Assembly (NCBI GenBank): GCA_027575805.1
Contig: JANBPU010000123.1
Span: 1 to 47,931, forward strand
Length of the DNA: 47,931 nt
Direction: 5' to 3'
Origin: Mycoemilia scoparia
Lineage: Eukaryota; Kickxellomycota; Kickxellomycetes; Kickxellales; Kickxellaceae
Both the position numbers and the translations under genes were made by a program. Under the pieces are notes generated by a model. That model ran no database searches. It was not told the DNA's origin and saw only the letters and a list, made by a program, of their open reading frames with translations. Shown here in pieces: positions 11,032 to 21,768 of the stretch (its first letter is position 1; each line of letters begins with the position of its first letter).

Positions 11032-13464
11032 TTATTTAGTAACATTTTTCCAAAAACTCATCATTTGATTTCTTAGCGGATTTACGACATCATTTAGTAC
11101 AACAACATCTTTGGACTCGCGAGGATTTTGTGTAATACCCCTACTACTACTACTACCACTGGTATTCATAAGCGGATTGTCATTGGTATATGTCAAAGTG
11201 GACCTTTGATCAAAACTTAGATCCCGTCCTTGAGAGTTAAATTGAGACTGTGGGTTTTTGATGGTGGTGGGAACAGACGTAATGGTATTCTTTGCAGATG
11301 AAGTTGTTGAAGATGTAGATGATGATTGTTGAATATTAGTTTTAGATAAAAGATGTTGCTGTTGTTGTTGTTGCTGCTGCTGCTGCTGCTGTGATGTTGG
11401 ATCCTGTATATAATCATTTTCAATATTTTCCAAAACATTGTCCATTAATAAACCAAACAAATTTGATTCGTATAATGGAGACGATGATGGTGTATCAATG
11501 ACAGAATCCAATGCAAATCTTCCCCCTCCACTTCCATTACTAATATTGCTGCTTCTTCTCGACACTATCCTTTTTTGATATTCACGGTTATTGCGGATGT
11601 TTTGTTGTATTGTAATCCAATTAGTAGTAGATTTTTTCGAATTGTTGTTAAATTCTCCAGCATTAGTAGCGATAGTAGGAGAGAAAACTTCACCACCAGC
11701 ACTACTACCTGGTCTTGGAGTTAACAACAATCCATGGCTAGAAATGCGTCGTCCTGATCTTTCTCTAGCACCGTCATCAGTCATTACATTACCACCACTA
11801 GTAGTAGTAGTAGTAGTATTAGTATTATTATTATTATTATTATTAATAGAAGTGTTGGTAATCATGATATATTCGAGCTTAGTTTGTAATAGTGTTAATA
11901 GCCTTGGATATTGGTATTTCAAGATCCGTTTGATTACGCCTAGTCCTGTTGCGGCATTGTTTAGCTCTTCACCGAAACATAAAGTTGTTTGTTTCCAGTA
12001 CATTGTCATTGGAGTCATTCCTAGTTCATCTATTATATAATCCATGAATGTAGTAGCAGTAGTCGCTGAGCTTGAGTGTTGTTTTCGTTCCCTATTAGCA
12101 ATAGGGGTGTCGATTGTTGGAGTATTGCTGTTACTGGAGAATAAGCCCAAGTCACTTCGATTCCTAGTCATTCCTCTCAAATTGACATTGCCACCAATAC
12201 TACTGATAGTATTTGTGGTGTTGGTGGCCATTATGATCTTTTTGCGTCTCAGCACCCGTTCAATCAAGTTAATTTCCATGCCATTTTCACTAATTGAGCT
12301 CAAAATCGCATCCAATCTATTCCAAAACACCGCTGTAATTCCCGTCATATCGCTGCCATCAATTTTAACAGCCTTGGCATTATGCTGCTGAACAAAAGAT
12401 TGGATGTTATTGGGATCGAGTAGTTGACAAATCATGGTTTCTTGCTTTTGAATCTTTTCAGTAATGTATTTGGAGATCTTGGTAGATAGCTGGCCCAGAT
12501 TGTAGATTATTTGTAATGAATTTGCAATGTCAGTTTGATTTCCCCGCGATATTCCTTGATCTAGCAGTCGCTTGGCTTCGTTTTCGGTACGAGTTTGTTT
12601 TTCGAGAATTTCGGGTTGGATTTTTTCAATGATGTCGATGCCTGACTGTAGGGAGTATTGTGTGGTTAGTTGGTTGATGTCTCGAAGTGTCAGTGCAGCA
12701 AGAATGTAGTCTATGTTTGAGGTTGTGGCTGCTGCTGATGGCAATGGACCAGTTTTCGTAACACTTCCTCCACTGGTGCCTTTTTTGTTGCTGTTAGTTT
12801 TATTGGGATCAGGCTTGAGTTGTGGTGATTTTGATGTGGATGCCGTATCAGGAATTTGGTGAGAAAGCCGTTTAGCTAGTTGCATGTACTTTGTTATTGA
12901 CCGCACTAGTTGGATAGCTGAATACAAGTTTTTGATCTGAGTATCGTACAATATTACTTGTTCGTAGGGAATTCGTAGCTTAGTTTGTAGACTCAATATG
13001 CCTTCCTTTAGTTTACTTATTTGGTTTTCTAGGTGCTGTAGTCCGCTATCCAGTTTCCGTAATCCGGTTACTTGTCGAAGCAGGATAGAGTGTTGCTTGA
13101 GTACTTGTGATTTCATTAGATCGTCTAAGTCTTGGATCCTTTTGTTCAAGATAGAGACCATTTGTGTTACACCGGATGGATCATCATCGGCAGCTGGAAC
13201 CATAGCAGTCAAGTCTAAACTGCTATCAGTCTTCATATCTTTATGCCTACCCAAATGTTGTTGTTTGGCATTGACTTTGTCGTCATTTGGTTTATTGGTG
13301 TTGGGGGTGGTTTTGGCAACAGCAGGTGCAGAAGCAATTCCTAGGAAGTCTGCATTCTCGGCTTCGAATTTATTATCTTCTTCTGTGGGATTGAAGATTG
13401 GTGGAATTTTGTGAGTCATCATTGTTGCTGCTGTTTCTGGCACTGACGAAGTCGATGAGAGCAT
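11032..13464 (-). CDS. COG5-like conserved oligomeric Golgi complex subunit
   Basis: COG5 is a subunit of the COG tether for retrograde vesicles at the Golgi. One uninterrupted frame of 810 aa from the Met at 13464. An upstream in-frame ATG at 13539 would add 25 residues rich in Tyr/Ile that look like translated leader, so I chose the internal Met. Recognition rests on the N-terminal half: a coiled-coil block (about residues 100-200) with VTGLRKLDSGLQHLENQI and PYEQVILYDTQIKNLYSAIQ, then NEAKRLLDQGISRGNQTDIA and SLQIIYNLG, all in the COG5 order. The second half is loaded with Asn/Thr/Ser runs and a 12-residue Gln run (DNA about 11357-11392), and I cannot match its last 200 residues to the family C-terminus. 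It may be a divergent or shortened COG5. Confidence 0.75.
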   Translation of the reverse strand: MLSSTSSVPETAATMMTHKIPPIFNPTEEDNKFEAENADFLGIASAPAVAKTTPNTNKPNDDKVNAKQQHLGRHKDMKTDSSLDLTAMVPAADDDPSGVTQMVSILNKRIQDLDDLMKSQVLKQHSILLRQVTGLRKLDSGLQHLENQISKLKEGILSLQTKLRIPYEQVILYDTQIKNLYSAIQLVRSITKYMQLAKRLSHQIPDTASTSKSPQLKPDPNKTNSNKKGTSGGSVTKTGPLPSAAATTSNIDYILAALTLRDINQLTTQYSLQSGIDIIEKIQPEILEKQTRTENEAKRLLDQGISRGNQTDIANSLQIIYNLGQLSTKISKYITEKIQKQETMICQLLDPNNIQSFVQQHNAKAVKIDGSDMTGITAVFWNRLDAILSSISENGMEINLIERVLRRKKIIMATNTTNTISSIGGNVNLRGMTRNRSDLGLFSSNSNTPTIDTPIANRERKQHSSSATTATTFMDYIIDELGMTPMTMYWKQTTLCFGEELNNAATGLGVIKRILKYQYPRLLTLLQTKLEYIMITNTSINNNNNNNTNTTTTTTSGGNVMTDDGARERSGRRISSHGLLLTPRPGSSAGGEVFSPTIATNAGEFNNNSKKSTTNWITIQQNIRNNREYQKRIVSRRSSNISNGSGGGRFALDSVIDTPSSSPLYESNLFGLLMDNVLENIENDYIQDPTSQQQQQQQQQQQQHLLSKTNIQQSSSTSSTTSSAKNTITSVPTTIKNPQSQFNSQGRDLSFDQRSTLTYTNDNPLMNTSGSSSSRGITQNPRESKDVVVLNDVVNPLRNQMMSFWKNVTK
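11357..11392 (-). repeat. CAG/CAA repeat encoding poly-Gln
   Basis: Mixed CAG/CAA run coding for about 12 glutamines near the C-terminus of the COG5-like protein. Confidence 0.85.
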
Positions 13465-14342
13465 TGTTTTTATAATGTGTATACACGGCGAAAGATAGAA
13501 TAGAAATATATAAATGTATATTGAAAGCAAATGTCGCAAGAATGCAATGGTAATATTTATTAATAGAAGTTGCAGTTAGAAGGTGATAAACAAGACATGA
13601 AAATATTATTGATAGATTGTCTGTATACCAGCAACTGGTGGTTATTTTAGAACCACAAACACAAGGCATGCTCTTAGCTCTGAGCCATACCTGTGGATTA
13701 ATGACCAGACTCAGATATTGATCAAATCTAAATCTGATCCGAACCACAGACGTTCACTATATGGCAGATTCTTCATCAAAAGGAAACAATCCTGTGCCCT
13801 TATACATTCCCTGCAAATCAGCTCATGGGTAATATATTTTGGGGGAGCAATGGAGAGATTATTCCAGTACCCTTCTGGAGGAAGCTCTGCCATATAGCAA
13901 TCACCTTTTGATAGTCATTTTTGGGGGACCGCTTATGCCTAACAACTTGTGAAATAAAGTCATATGCCATTGGAATGAATGTTGTGACATTCTTTTATAA
14001 CAAAAAAAGAGATCTACGACGCCAGTGAGTGGTAATGCTAAGCAGTAAAGAATAGCTAGTGCCGAATATGTTGTTCTTCTGCAGGGCTTTTAAAAACCAA
14101 GTATTAACCTGTTTTTTAATATTAGCAACAACCACCGTTCCGCTGTTCTCTCTTCATATTCCAATCATTTTATACTTGATCCATATTCAAGTGGGGACTT
14201 TGTCAGCCAACAGGTGAACATACACCATCCTTTGCTATTTTCTGCTATCTTTGTCTCCTGCGCTCTTTCTTTCCTCTACTATTCTTTTTTATACATTCCG
14301 TTTGAATTTGCTCCCACCAACCTCTTTTCCTCAGCATAGCCC
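13465..14342. other. Divergent intergenic region COG5-like / thioredoxin protein
   Basis: Shared upstream region of two divergently transcribed genes. It contains the putative TIR element at 13757-13897 and, near 14160, a CCAAT-like motif upstream of the thioredoxin-domain gene. Confidence 0.6.
13757..13897. mobile_element. Putative second TA-flanked TIR element
   Basis: CTATATGGCAGA at 13757-13768 is repeated inverted as TCTGCCATATAG at 13886-13897. Imperfect similarity continues inward for about 15 bp (TTCTTCATCAAAAGG against GCTTCCTCCAGAAGG). It shares the [TA]TGG...CCA[TA] terminal layout with the main family but not its sequence. It has no coding potential I trust. Single copy in this window, so the identification is tentative. 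Confidence 0.45.
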
Positions 14343-16715
14343 ATGTTTTTGAGCTCTGGCCTGTTTAATAAAAGCAGGCACTTGGGACTTTTATTACTAG
14401 CTGTCCCAAGTGTCTTGTTATTTGCCTCACTGACTGCTTTACCTGGTGTCAACGCCTCTACCTCTGAAAATAGCAAGGCTCTTAATAGGGATAACTATGA
14501 AGATAGCACCAAGACTGGCAACTGGTAAGTACCCACCGCACATGCACCAGTAACAGACACAATAGGGCACATGTGCTTTCACATGTTTCTCCATACATGT
14601 CCTCTTAATATCACCGCTAATAGTAACAACAATAACATATGAATAACACTTTTGTGGTTATACAGGATTATAAAGTATACTTCAGATGACTGCAAGAATT
14701 GTCTAGAACTAAACTCAGCATGGACCAGAATATCCGAACAGTATTCCAAGAGCTTTGGCGAATCCCAGATCTATTTTGGCGAGATCAATTGTTCCGATCA
14801 ATCTGACCTCTGCAAGTCCAATGGCATTGAAACCACAAGCTTGCCAACTTTGGAATGGATCAGACTAGGCCAAAAACTCGACACAAAAGAAAACCTATAC
14901 GAAGAAGACACAATCCGCAACTACGTCACCAACATCAAGAGAAATACCCAGCCAGATGATTTCTCCAAGCTTGGAAATAGTATCATCTTGGGCCAAGACA
15001 ATTTCACACAAGCTGCTCATGAGAACATCTGGTTGATCAAAAACTATTCTCCCCGGTGTCCTCATTGTAAAAAAATGGCTCCCCATTGGACGCAAATGAC
15101 AAATGACCTAGCCGCCAAAGTGGCTCCTCTGCGTATATATTTTGGCGAGATCGATTGTATAAAGTATTACGATTTGTGCGAAAAAAATAAGGTCGAGGCG
15201 TACCCTACTGTCCAGTTGTGGAGGAATGGCGTGTATGTTGAAGAATACATGGAAGACTATGAGGTTGAACCGATGTCAAAATATGTATTGGGATTGGCTA
15301 AACGGTTCAATATTCCTGATACCTTGCTTCAGGAACACAAGGATGCTAAGGAAATCCCAGATGATGTCAAACCGCCACAGAATCCAGAGCACCAAGTAGC
15401 CGCCCATGCTCCTGAAGAACCGGTCTGGAACCCCGATGGCAAAGTTATTGATCTGACCAGCCTTGATTTTAAAGAAAAGACCAACGAAGGCCCTTGGTTT
15501 GTTAAATTCTATGCACCATGGTGCCCCCATTGTCAACAACTTGCACCAATTTGGGAAAAACTAGCAGAAACAGTTAAAGGCAAAGTCAACATTGCCAAGG
15601 TAAACTGTGACAACGAAGGTAATTTGTGTCAGGATAACAAGATCATGGGATACCCAACACTCAAGTTCTTTATGAATGGCAAAATCACACCATTCGGTAA
15701 GGACCAAAGAACCGTCAAAAACTTCCAGGAATTCATTGCCAAAACAATGGCTGATAGTAGTGTTGGTAGCGCACAAATAAAACTCGAGTTATCCAATTTT
15801 ATGCAGCTCAAGAAGGATAATGCCCAAAAGGTCATGTTTGTTCTATATACTCCCAAAGATGCCGATTCATCCAAGAAACTCCAGACATCAGTCAAATATG
15901 TTGCCCAAAAGGCACAGCTATTCAGATATCTATACATAACCGAAGACGAGTATGTATTGAAAAATGTCGAAGGATCTGGCAACCCTAACTTACCACATTT
16001 AGCCGTAATAAAGGACGGTGAAGCCAAGTTATATAGTGGGAGCTTTGATAAACTTGACCAAATTCAACAATGGCTCTCTGATGAACAGTATCCATTAGTT
16101 GAAGAGATTAGTCAAGAAAATTCCAATGACTTGCTTAATAGCAACTATTTGGTACTTGCTGCCATTGATCCAACATCTAGCAAGTCACAAATGAACGAGG
16201 AGTTGATTAGAAGCCTAAAGACAGTTGCCAAGAACTTCAAGACCGAGTATGTCGAAAGCCGTCACAGCTACAAGAGCAATTTTGTAAGGTTTGCATGGAT
16301 AGATACCCAGAAATGGTCCGGCTACTTGGAGCGAGTATTCAACTTTAAATCATCGGGAAAATATCCTGCGGTTGTTATTACCAAGGCCAGCGAAAACAAG
16401 TTTTATGATACGGATTCATCGGGCAAGCCAATACCTTTGACGGCGGATGGGATTTATGGTGCAATGGTAGATGCGATCGATGGAAACTCTGAAGCCAAAT
16501 ATACAGCTGGCCCGCTTATTGCTACATTGAATCAGCTAAAGGAAAAGGCCGGCCAATTTAGGAAGGTTGCTGGTAGACATCCCATGTATTCGATATTCTT
16601 TATAGGGTCGATTATTGCTCTGGTTTTGTATTTGACTCGTAGGCGGGATGGTAGAGCCAGTGTATTACTTCCTTTGCATGGTAATCATCCAAGTGACCTT
16701 GTTAAGGGAGACTAA
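14343..16715 (+). CDS. ER membrane protein with three thioredoxin domains (PDI family)
   Basis: Probable thiol-disulfide oxidoreductase of the secretory pathway. Exons 14343-14524 and 14666-16715 join at a split Trp codon (W61) to give 743 aa. The donor is GTAAGT and the acceptor TACAG. The N-terminus is a hydrophobic signal peptide (about residues 14-38, likely cut after VNA). Three thioredoxin-like domains follow: domain 1 with CKNC (70-73), domain 2 with CPHC (192-195) and domain 3 with WCPHC (347-350). Each has a cis-Pro motif (LPT, YPT, YPT). After a long redox-inactive region there is one transmembrane segment at about 701-717 followed by TRRRDGR and a short polar tail. This places the thioredoxin domains in the lumen. 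No KDEL-type retention signal is seen. Length and layout resemble TMX3/TXNDC5-like fungal proteins, but I cannot assign an exact orthologue. Confidence 0.9.
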
Positions 16716-17577
16716 GCTGCTTTGCTTGGCCCTTTTTATCTTTATCTTTATTTTTATCCTTTTCAATTTTTTATATACACATTGCTATTGTGTTTTAGTT
16801 TTATATCAATGCCAACAATTTATTTTTCTGCTGTTGTATGCTCTAAAGATATGGGTAGTTATTTTTGAAGGGCTATAGAGTCACTCATTTGGCTGGGATT
16901 TCCCCTATAATCTTTGGCCACCTAAAGTCACCCTTCAAAAATTATGATCCATATGCGTTTGCTAAGTTTTGGATCAAAAACATCTCCTCCTTAAAAATTA
17001 CATGATGGTTGGTTTAGGCAGGGGTTCACTAGCCTTTTAGCAATTATCCGCTTGGCTATTTTGGTATTGATTGTTATTATCCTTTTTTCGATCTGTGGTT
17101 ACGTTACAATAAAGGTATATATTACGCACGAGACCCTGAAGATGCTGATACAGCCAGGCAGGACACAAGCTCCTGAAGCCATGATCTAATAAGGCCTTCT
17201 CTGTATTGCAGGGAAATTTGGCAACTTCAGGTCAGGATGGCGTGATTGCATTTTAGACCAATCGATTTAAACTGGCATGTCAACCAGCTCACTGGATTTC
17301 AAATCAACAGGGTCAGTGAATTCATTGGATGATAACTGTCAGTGAGCTCACTGTTGCGTACTTTTTTATTGTTATCAGAATGAGCTCTCAGGCAGTGCAT
17401 GTGAGAGAGAGAGAGAAAATGGTAGTAGCTATGATAGCAGGCATACATCTCTCTACATAATACTAGAAATTGCTAATAGCGAGCGATCTATGGACAAATG
17501 CGAAAGGCGCTTTTATCTTTTCTTTACTCACACTCACTTTTTAAACATAATCATAAAGATCAATAATAGGCGGCGTT
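16716..17577. other. Intergenic region thioredoxin protein / SQR
   Basis: About 860 bp holding TIR element copy 2 near its left end and otherwise unremarkable AT-rich DNA. There is a short GA run near 17405. Confidence 0.7.
16850..16953 (+). mobile_element. TA-flanked TIR element (MITE), copy 2
   Basis: Left end TATGGGTAGTTATTTTTG, right end closing with TTCAAAAATTATGATCCATA. TA flanks both ends. The core holds GGCTGGGATTTCCCCTATAA. The first 34 bp are identical to copy 3 apart from one of 34 positions near the inner edge, so copies 2 and 3 form a subfamily. It begins 134 bp after the thioredoxin-protein stop, in its likely 3' UTR or just beyond. Confidence 0.88.
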
Positions 17578-19314
17578 ATGGCTTCTCTTACACGTATTTC
17601 AAAGATTGCTTCGCAAAAGTCATTTATTTTGAAGCAAGCCTCTGGTGCTTCGCTTTATAGATTCTTTGCTTCTGCTGCTTCTGGTTCACCATCCTCATAC
17701 AAAGTCGTCGTTATCGGTATGTATAGATTTAAACTGCTGTTTGCCTTATTTACTTACCTGAGCAGATCACTATTTATGGTGGTAGTATTAGGAATGTTCA
17801 AGTATCACTCTAAATTTTTATAAACAATTCCATTATTATTTATAGGTGGTGGCGCTGGCGGTTTGTCCGGTAAGAATAGCAAAAATATGCCTGAAAATTT
17901 ATATGTAATGACTTCATATGCGCTATTTCTTATTATATAAAGGATCGGCTAACTCTAATACGCATATTACAACAACGATGACAACATTATAGTTGCCTCA
18001 ACTTTGTCAGAAAAGCTTGGTAGCGGAGAAGTTGCTGTTGTTGAACCATCTCCAGTGCACAACCAGCAGCCATTATGGACGTTTGTTGGTGCTGGTATAA
18101 AATCAATGGCTGAGACACAGAGACCTACCAGCGAACTAATCCCGCAAGGATCGGTTTGGATCAAGGAAGCCGCAGCCGAGATTGATCCCGATCAGAACAG
18201 CGTAAAACTTGCTAATGGCCAAAAGGTAAAATACACAGCCAGTTATCACATGAATTGGTATTTTTCCTGAATTTGAATTATGTGTCAGTATTTCAGAACG
18301 GTCAACAATTTGCTATTTAAAATGTGCTCAATAACTTTTTAGATCAACTACGATTACCTTGTTGTCGCCGCTGGCATTAAGCTTGATTTTGAAGCCGTTA
18401 AGGGACTTTCATCAGCCATTGGAAAGAATGGCGTGGCATCAAACTACTCTGCCGACTATGTAGAAAAGACCTGGGAATATCTCCAAAACTTCAAGGGAGG
18501 AAATGCCGTTTTCACCATGCCATCAACGCCCATCAAATGCGCTGGTGCACCCCAAAAGATCGCCTACCTTGCCGAAGAATACCTCCGTGAAAAGGGATTG
18601 CGTGACAAGTCCAATATTGTTTACAACACCGGTTTGGGCAAAATCTTTGCCATTGACAAATATGCCGAGGCTTTGACCAAGGTTGCTGAAAGCCGTGGTG
18701 TAAAGGTCAACCTTTTCCACGACCTTGTTGAAGTCAAGCCCGAAGAGCGCAAGGCTATTTTCAAGATCACCGGATCTACTCCTGCTGGTCCCGTCGGAGA
18801 AACTGTCGAAATCCCCTACGACTTTTTGCACGTAACCCCGCCCATGAAGGCCCACGAGTTCCTCAAGAACAGCAAACTATCCAATGGTGTTGGGTTTGTT
18901 GATGTAGATCAATCCACTCTTCGTCATACCAAATACAAGAATGTGTATTCTCTTGGCGACTGTTCTAGCTTGCCAACTTCCAAGACCGCCGCCGCCGTCG
19001 CTGCACAATCCGGTGTAGTCAAGGATAACCTTTTGGCCAACATTAATGGCGTCGAGACCCCAACTTCTACCTACAATGGCTATACATCTTGCCCATTGAT
19101 TACTGGAAAGAACAAGCTTATTCTTGCTGAGTTCAGCGGATATACCGGAAAGCCATTGGAGACATTTGCATTTGATCAATCCAAAGAAAACCCATTCTCT
19201 TACTGGCTTACTTCATCGGTCATTCCCAACATTTACTGGAATAGCTTCCTTAGCGGATCGTGGAGAGGCCCTGGACCTTTCAGACGCTTCCTTAACCCTG
19301 GAGACAGCAACTAA
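17578..19314 (+). CDS. Sulfide:quinone oxidoreductase, mitochondrial
   Basis: Inner-membrane flavoprotein that oxidises sulfide and passes electrons to ubiquinone. Exons 17578-17716, 17846-17869, 17993-18225 and 18343-19314 join in frame to 455 aa (human enzyme about 450). Exon 2 is a 24-nt microexon encoding the FAD-binding glycine loop, giving VVVIGGGAGGLSVAS. Catalytic cysteines are C198 (KCAGAPQK) and C382 (YTSCPLITG), both conserved. Other family blocks are VEKTWEYLQNFKGGNAVFT, NIVYNTGLGKIFAIDKYA, HVTPPM, GDCSSLPTSKTAAAVAAQSG and FDQSKENPFSYWL. The N-terminus is basic with no acidic residue and contains YRFFAS, a good R-3 mitochondrial cleavage site. All donors are GTATGT, GTAAGA or GTAAAA. 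Confidence 0.96.
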
Positions 19315-19421
19315 GATTCCGTCGTCATCAAGAGTAGTATTACCATTCCCCTTTTTACATATAGCATAAGAGATGTTCGGATCTTCTTTTTTGAGCCAGT
19401 CTTTAATATTGTAAAAAACCA

Positions 19422-19512
19422 AATGGGTAGTTATTTTTGAAGGGCTATAGAGTCACCCGTCTGGCTGTGATTGCCCCTATCAACATGCACCCTTCAAAAA
19501 TTATGATCCAAA
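19422..19512 (+). mobile_element. TIR element (MITE), copy 3, AA-flanked
   Basis: A short member (91 bp) with intact termini TGGGTAGTTATTTTTGAAGG and CCCTTCAAAAATTATGATCC, core GGCTGTGATTGCCCCTAT. Unlike the other copies the flanking dinucleotide is AA on both sides instead of TA. It starts 107 bp after the SQR stop. Confidence 0.86.
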
Positions 19513-20010
19513 TTTTGATTTCACAAGCGTTTCAGTAATATACAATCTTCTTCCCCTTTTTGCAATACTCTATTAAATACTAGTAACGATTGAGCGAGAG
19601 CATAACAATGATTTAAAATTAATAAGCATATATTATCTTTGGGCCGGATTTGTAATTGTTACTTGACCCTGACCCGATAAATGGATCACACCATCACCAC
19701 AACCACCACTACAATTGGCATGACAATATCATCTCCTACACATCACTGAGTTGGCAATATCGCCATTATCCTAGCACAAAGGGAGGGCTTGCAGTCACAA
19801 TACACAAAATGGTATTAGCGGCAGAAAATCGCCATAGTCATAGTCATGTGCAAGGGCCTATCTTTTTTGGCCTAGGAAACACAGGAATCAGGGGCTATCG
19901 AGTTAACCTGTATAATAAGTGGTGCTCACAGAATGAATCCATCTACGCTCCAATCATCACGCCATTATCTATAAAGCTGGCTTAAACCTCCTTTCTTTTG
20001 GTGACCATGC

Positions 20011-20028
20011 GTGTGTGTGTGTGTGTGT
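20011..20028. repeat. (GT)n microsatellite
   Basis: Nine GT units about 135 bp upstream of the D-amino-acid oxidase start. Confidence 0.9.
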
Positions 20029-20128
20029 TTCACTTTCTTTTCTTTTCTCTATCTATCTATCTATTTAACATCCTGCTAATTAAGCCATCCTAATACCAAC
20101 CCCAGCCTTGTTTACCCACATATATCCA

Positions 20129-20150
20129 TATCTATCTATCTATCTATCTA
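20129..20150. repeat. (TATC)n microsatellite
   Basis: Tetranucleotide run ending 12 bp before the D-amino-acid oxidase ATG, so probably in its 5' UTR. Confidence 0.9.
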
Positions 20151-20162
20151 TTTAGCTTGGCC

Positions 20163-21609
20163 ATGCCCGACAAAAAGTTTCCGGTTGTTGTTATTGGCGC
20201 TGGTGTCATTGGCCTAACAACGGCCTTGTCTCTGCAGCGCACCGGTAAATTCCAAGTCACAATCATATCTAGTCAGTACCCCAGGTCCAAGGGGGCCCAA
20301 GAAAGCCAGGACTGGGCCAGTCCGTGGGCAGGTGCGCATTGGAGATCATGGGCCGGCGACGATCCTGACATCCAAAGTAAGCATTTGCAAGTCCGAATAG
20401 ATCATCATAATCGCCATCATCCCAACCATATCCAGAAGGCCTGCTATGCGCTATGAATCCCTAAAACTGTTTTATGCTCCCAAATTGCTACTGTAGGAAT
20501 GGAGGAGCAAACATTCCATGAGCTTGTAGAAATCATCAAAACAACTCCAGAAGCGGGCGTTTCATTTATAGCCGGGATCGAATACATGGAAGATCGGCAC
20601 AAACCATATATCTGGTACCGATCGTTGGTAAAAGGGTTCAAAGAAATACCAAAGGAATATATCCCAGCCGACATGAATTATGGATGTGTCTATGAGACGT
20701 TGGTGATCAATGTTCCTAAATATCTTGGATGGCTCTTTGCCCAATTCCTCGATCAAGGCGGAAAGCTGGTCGAACAACATCTCCCACACATAAACGATGC
20801 AACCAAATATCTCAACAACATCTTGCCTCCTAATTCTCCGAGAATTGTTGTCAACTGCACAGCCCTGGGTGCAATGAACCTTGGCGGTGTGCTGGACAAA
20901 AATATGTATCCGATTCGCGGACACACCGTATTGGTTGATTTGCCGTTGTCATCAAAGGGAAACTTGGCTACTGTTACAAAACAAGGTCCTAGAAACGAGA
21001 CTACCTATGTGATTCCTCGTGGAGATGGGACGGTCATACTGGGTGGTACTCGTCAACCCTATAATCAAGATAGAATTGCGGATCCTGAAAAGACTGATGA
21101 TATTCTTATCAACGTACTGAACACATATCCCCAAATCATTGATGGGCTGTATGTGGGTGAAGATGATACGGCTTTCGATGTTTTGAAAAGAAGGATTATT
21201 TCGGAAAATGTTGGGTTTAGACCTGCCCGACATGGTGGTGTTCGATTTGATGTTGAAATTAAAGGTAAATTTTATTACTAGTTATATGTAACTAACTGCC
21301 TTTAACTTATTCTAACCAACTAACTAACTACCTACCTACCTACCTACCTAAATAATCGGTTAATTTAGATGATAAAAATGACAATTATGATGGGAAATTC
21401 TATACAGTACATTGTTATGGCCATGCAGGTTTTGGTAAGTTCTATAGTACACTTTCTTATGAAATTATACAAAAATAACAAAAGTATATAAAAATAATAT
21501 CTTACTCTCATATATAGGATATCAGTCTAGTTGGGCTTATGCTAAAAGAGTAACTGATACAGTTACAGCCATATATAGTGATAGCGAGCATATAGTACCC
21601 AAACTTTAA
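20163..21609 (+). CDS. D-amino-acid oxidase family flavoenzyme (D-amino-acid or D-aspartate oxidase)
   Basis: FAD enzyme that oxidises D-amino acids to 2-oxo acids, ammonia and hydrogen peroxide. Exons 20163-20376, 20497-21264, 21369-21434 and 21518-21609 join in frame to 379 aa. Seen: FAD loop GAGVIG (12-17), WASPWAGAHWRSWAGDD, VNCTALGAMNLGG, PIRGHTVLVD, YVIPRGDGTVILGGT, the substrate-carboxylate Arg region GFRPARHGGVR (R313), and the family signature HCYGHAGFGYQSSWAYA (342 on). The C-terminus is PKL, a weak variant of the peroxisomal PTS1 tripeptide; family members are usually peroxisomal, which fits peroxide production. Substrate preference (neutral versus acidic D-amino acids) cannot be read from the sequence. 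The stop is 160 bp from the PBN1 stop on the other strand, so the 3' UTRs may overlap. Confidence 0.93.
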
Positions 21610-21627
21610 CCTTTGTTTTAGTTTTAC

Positions 21628-21654
21628 AATTATTATTATTATTATTATTATTAT
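21628..21654. repeat. (TTA)n microsatellite
   Basis: Short TTA/ATT run in the 160-bp convergent spacer between the oxidase and the PBN1-like gene. Confidence 0.8.
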
Positions 21655-21768
21655 ACCTACAAAGCTTTATGCCAAATATTTTTGAAAAATAGTATCTCTA
21701 GAAAAATATATATGTTTTTAGGTTTATTATTAAAAATCCCAAACAGAAAAAGAATAAATAAAATAAAT

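Larger units (their letters stand above)
19315..20162. other. Intergenic region SQR / D-amino-acid oxidase
   Basis: Contains TIR element copy 3 and, close to the oxidase start, (GT)n at 20011-20028 and two TATC repeats. Open frames here are short and unsupported. Confidence 0.7.

Noticed and set aside
11591..12391. + strand frames of 149 and 115 codons opposite the COG5-like gene
   Set aside because: Val/Leu runs arise from the antisense of Asn/Thr repeats; shadows.
4019..21609. AAT, IDH, D-amino-acid oxidase and SQR as a metabolic gene cluster
   Set aside because: They are housekeeping enzymes with separate promoters, interspersed with COG5-like and thioredoxin genes; no shared regulatory motif was seen.
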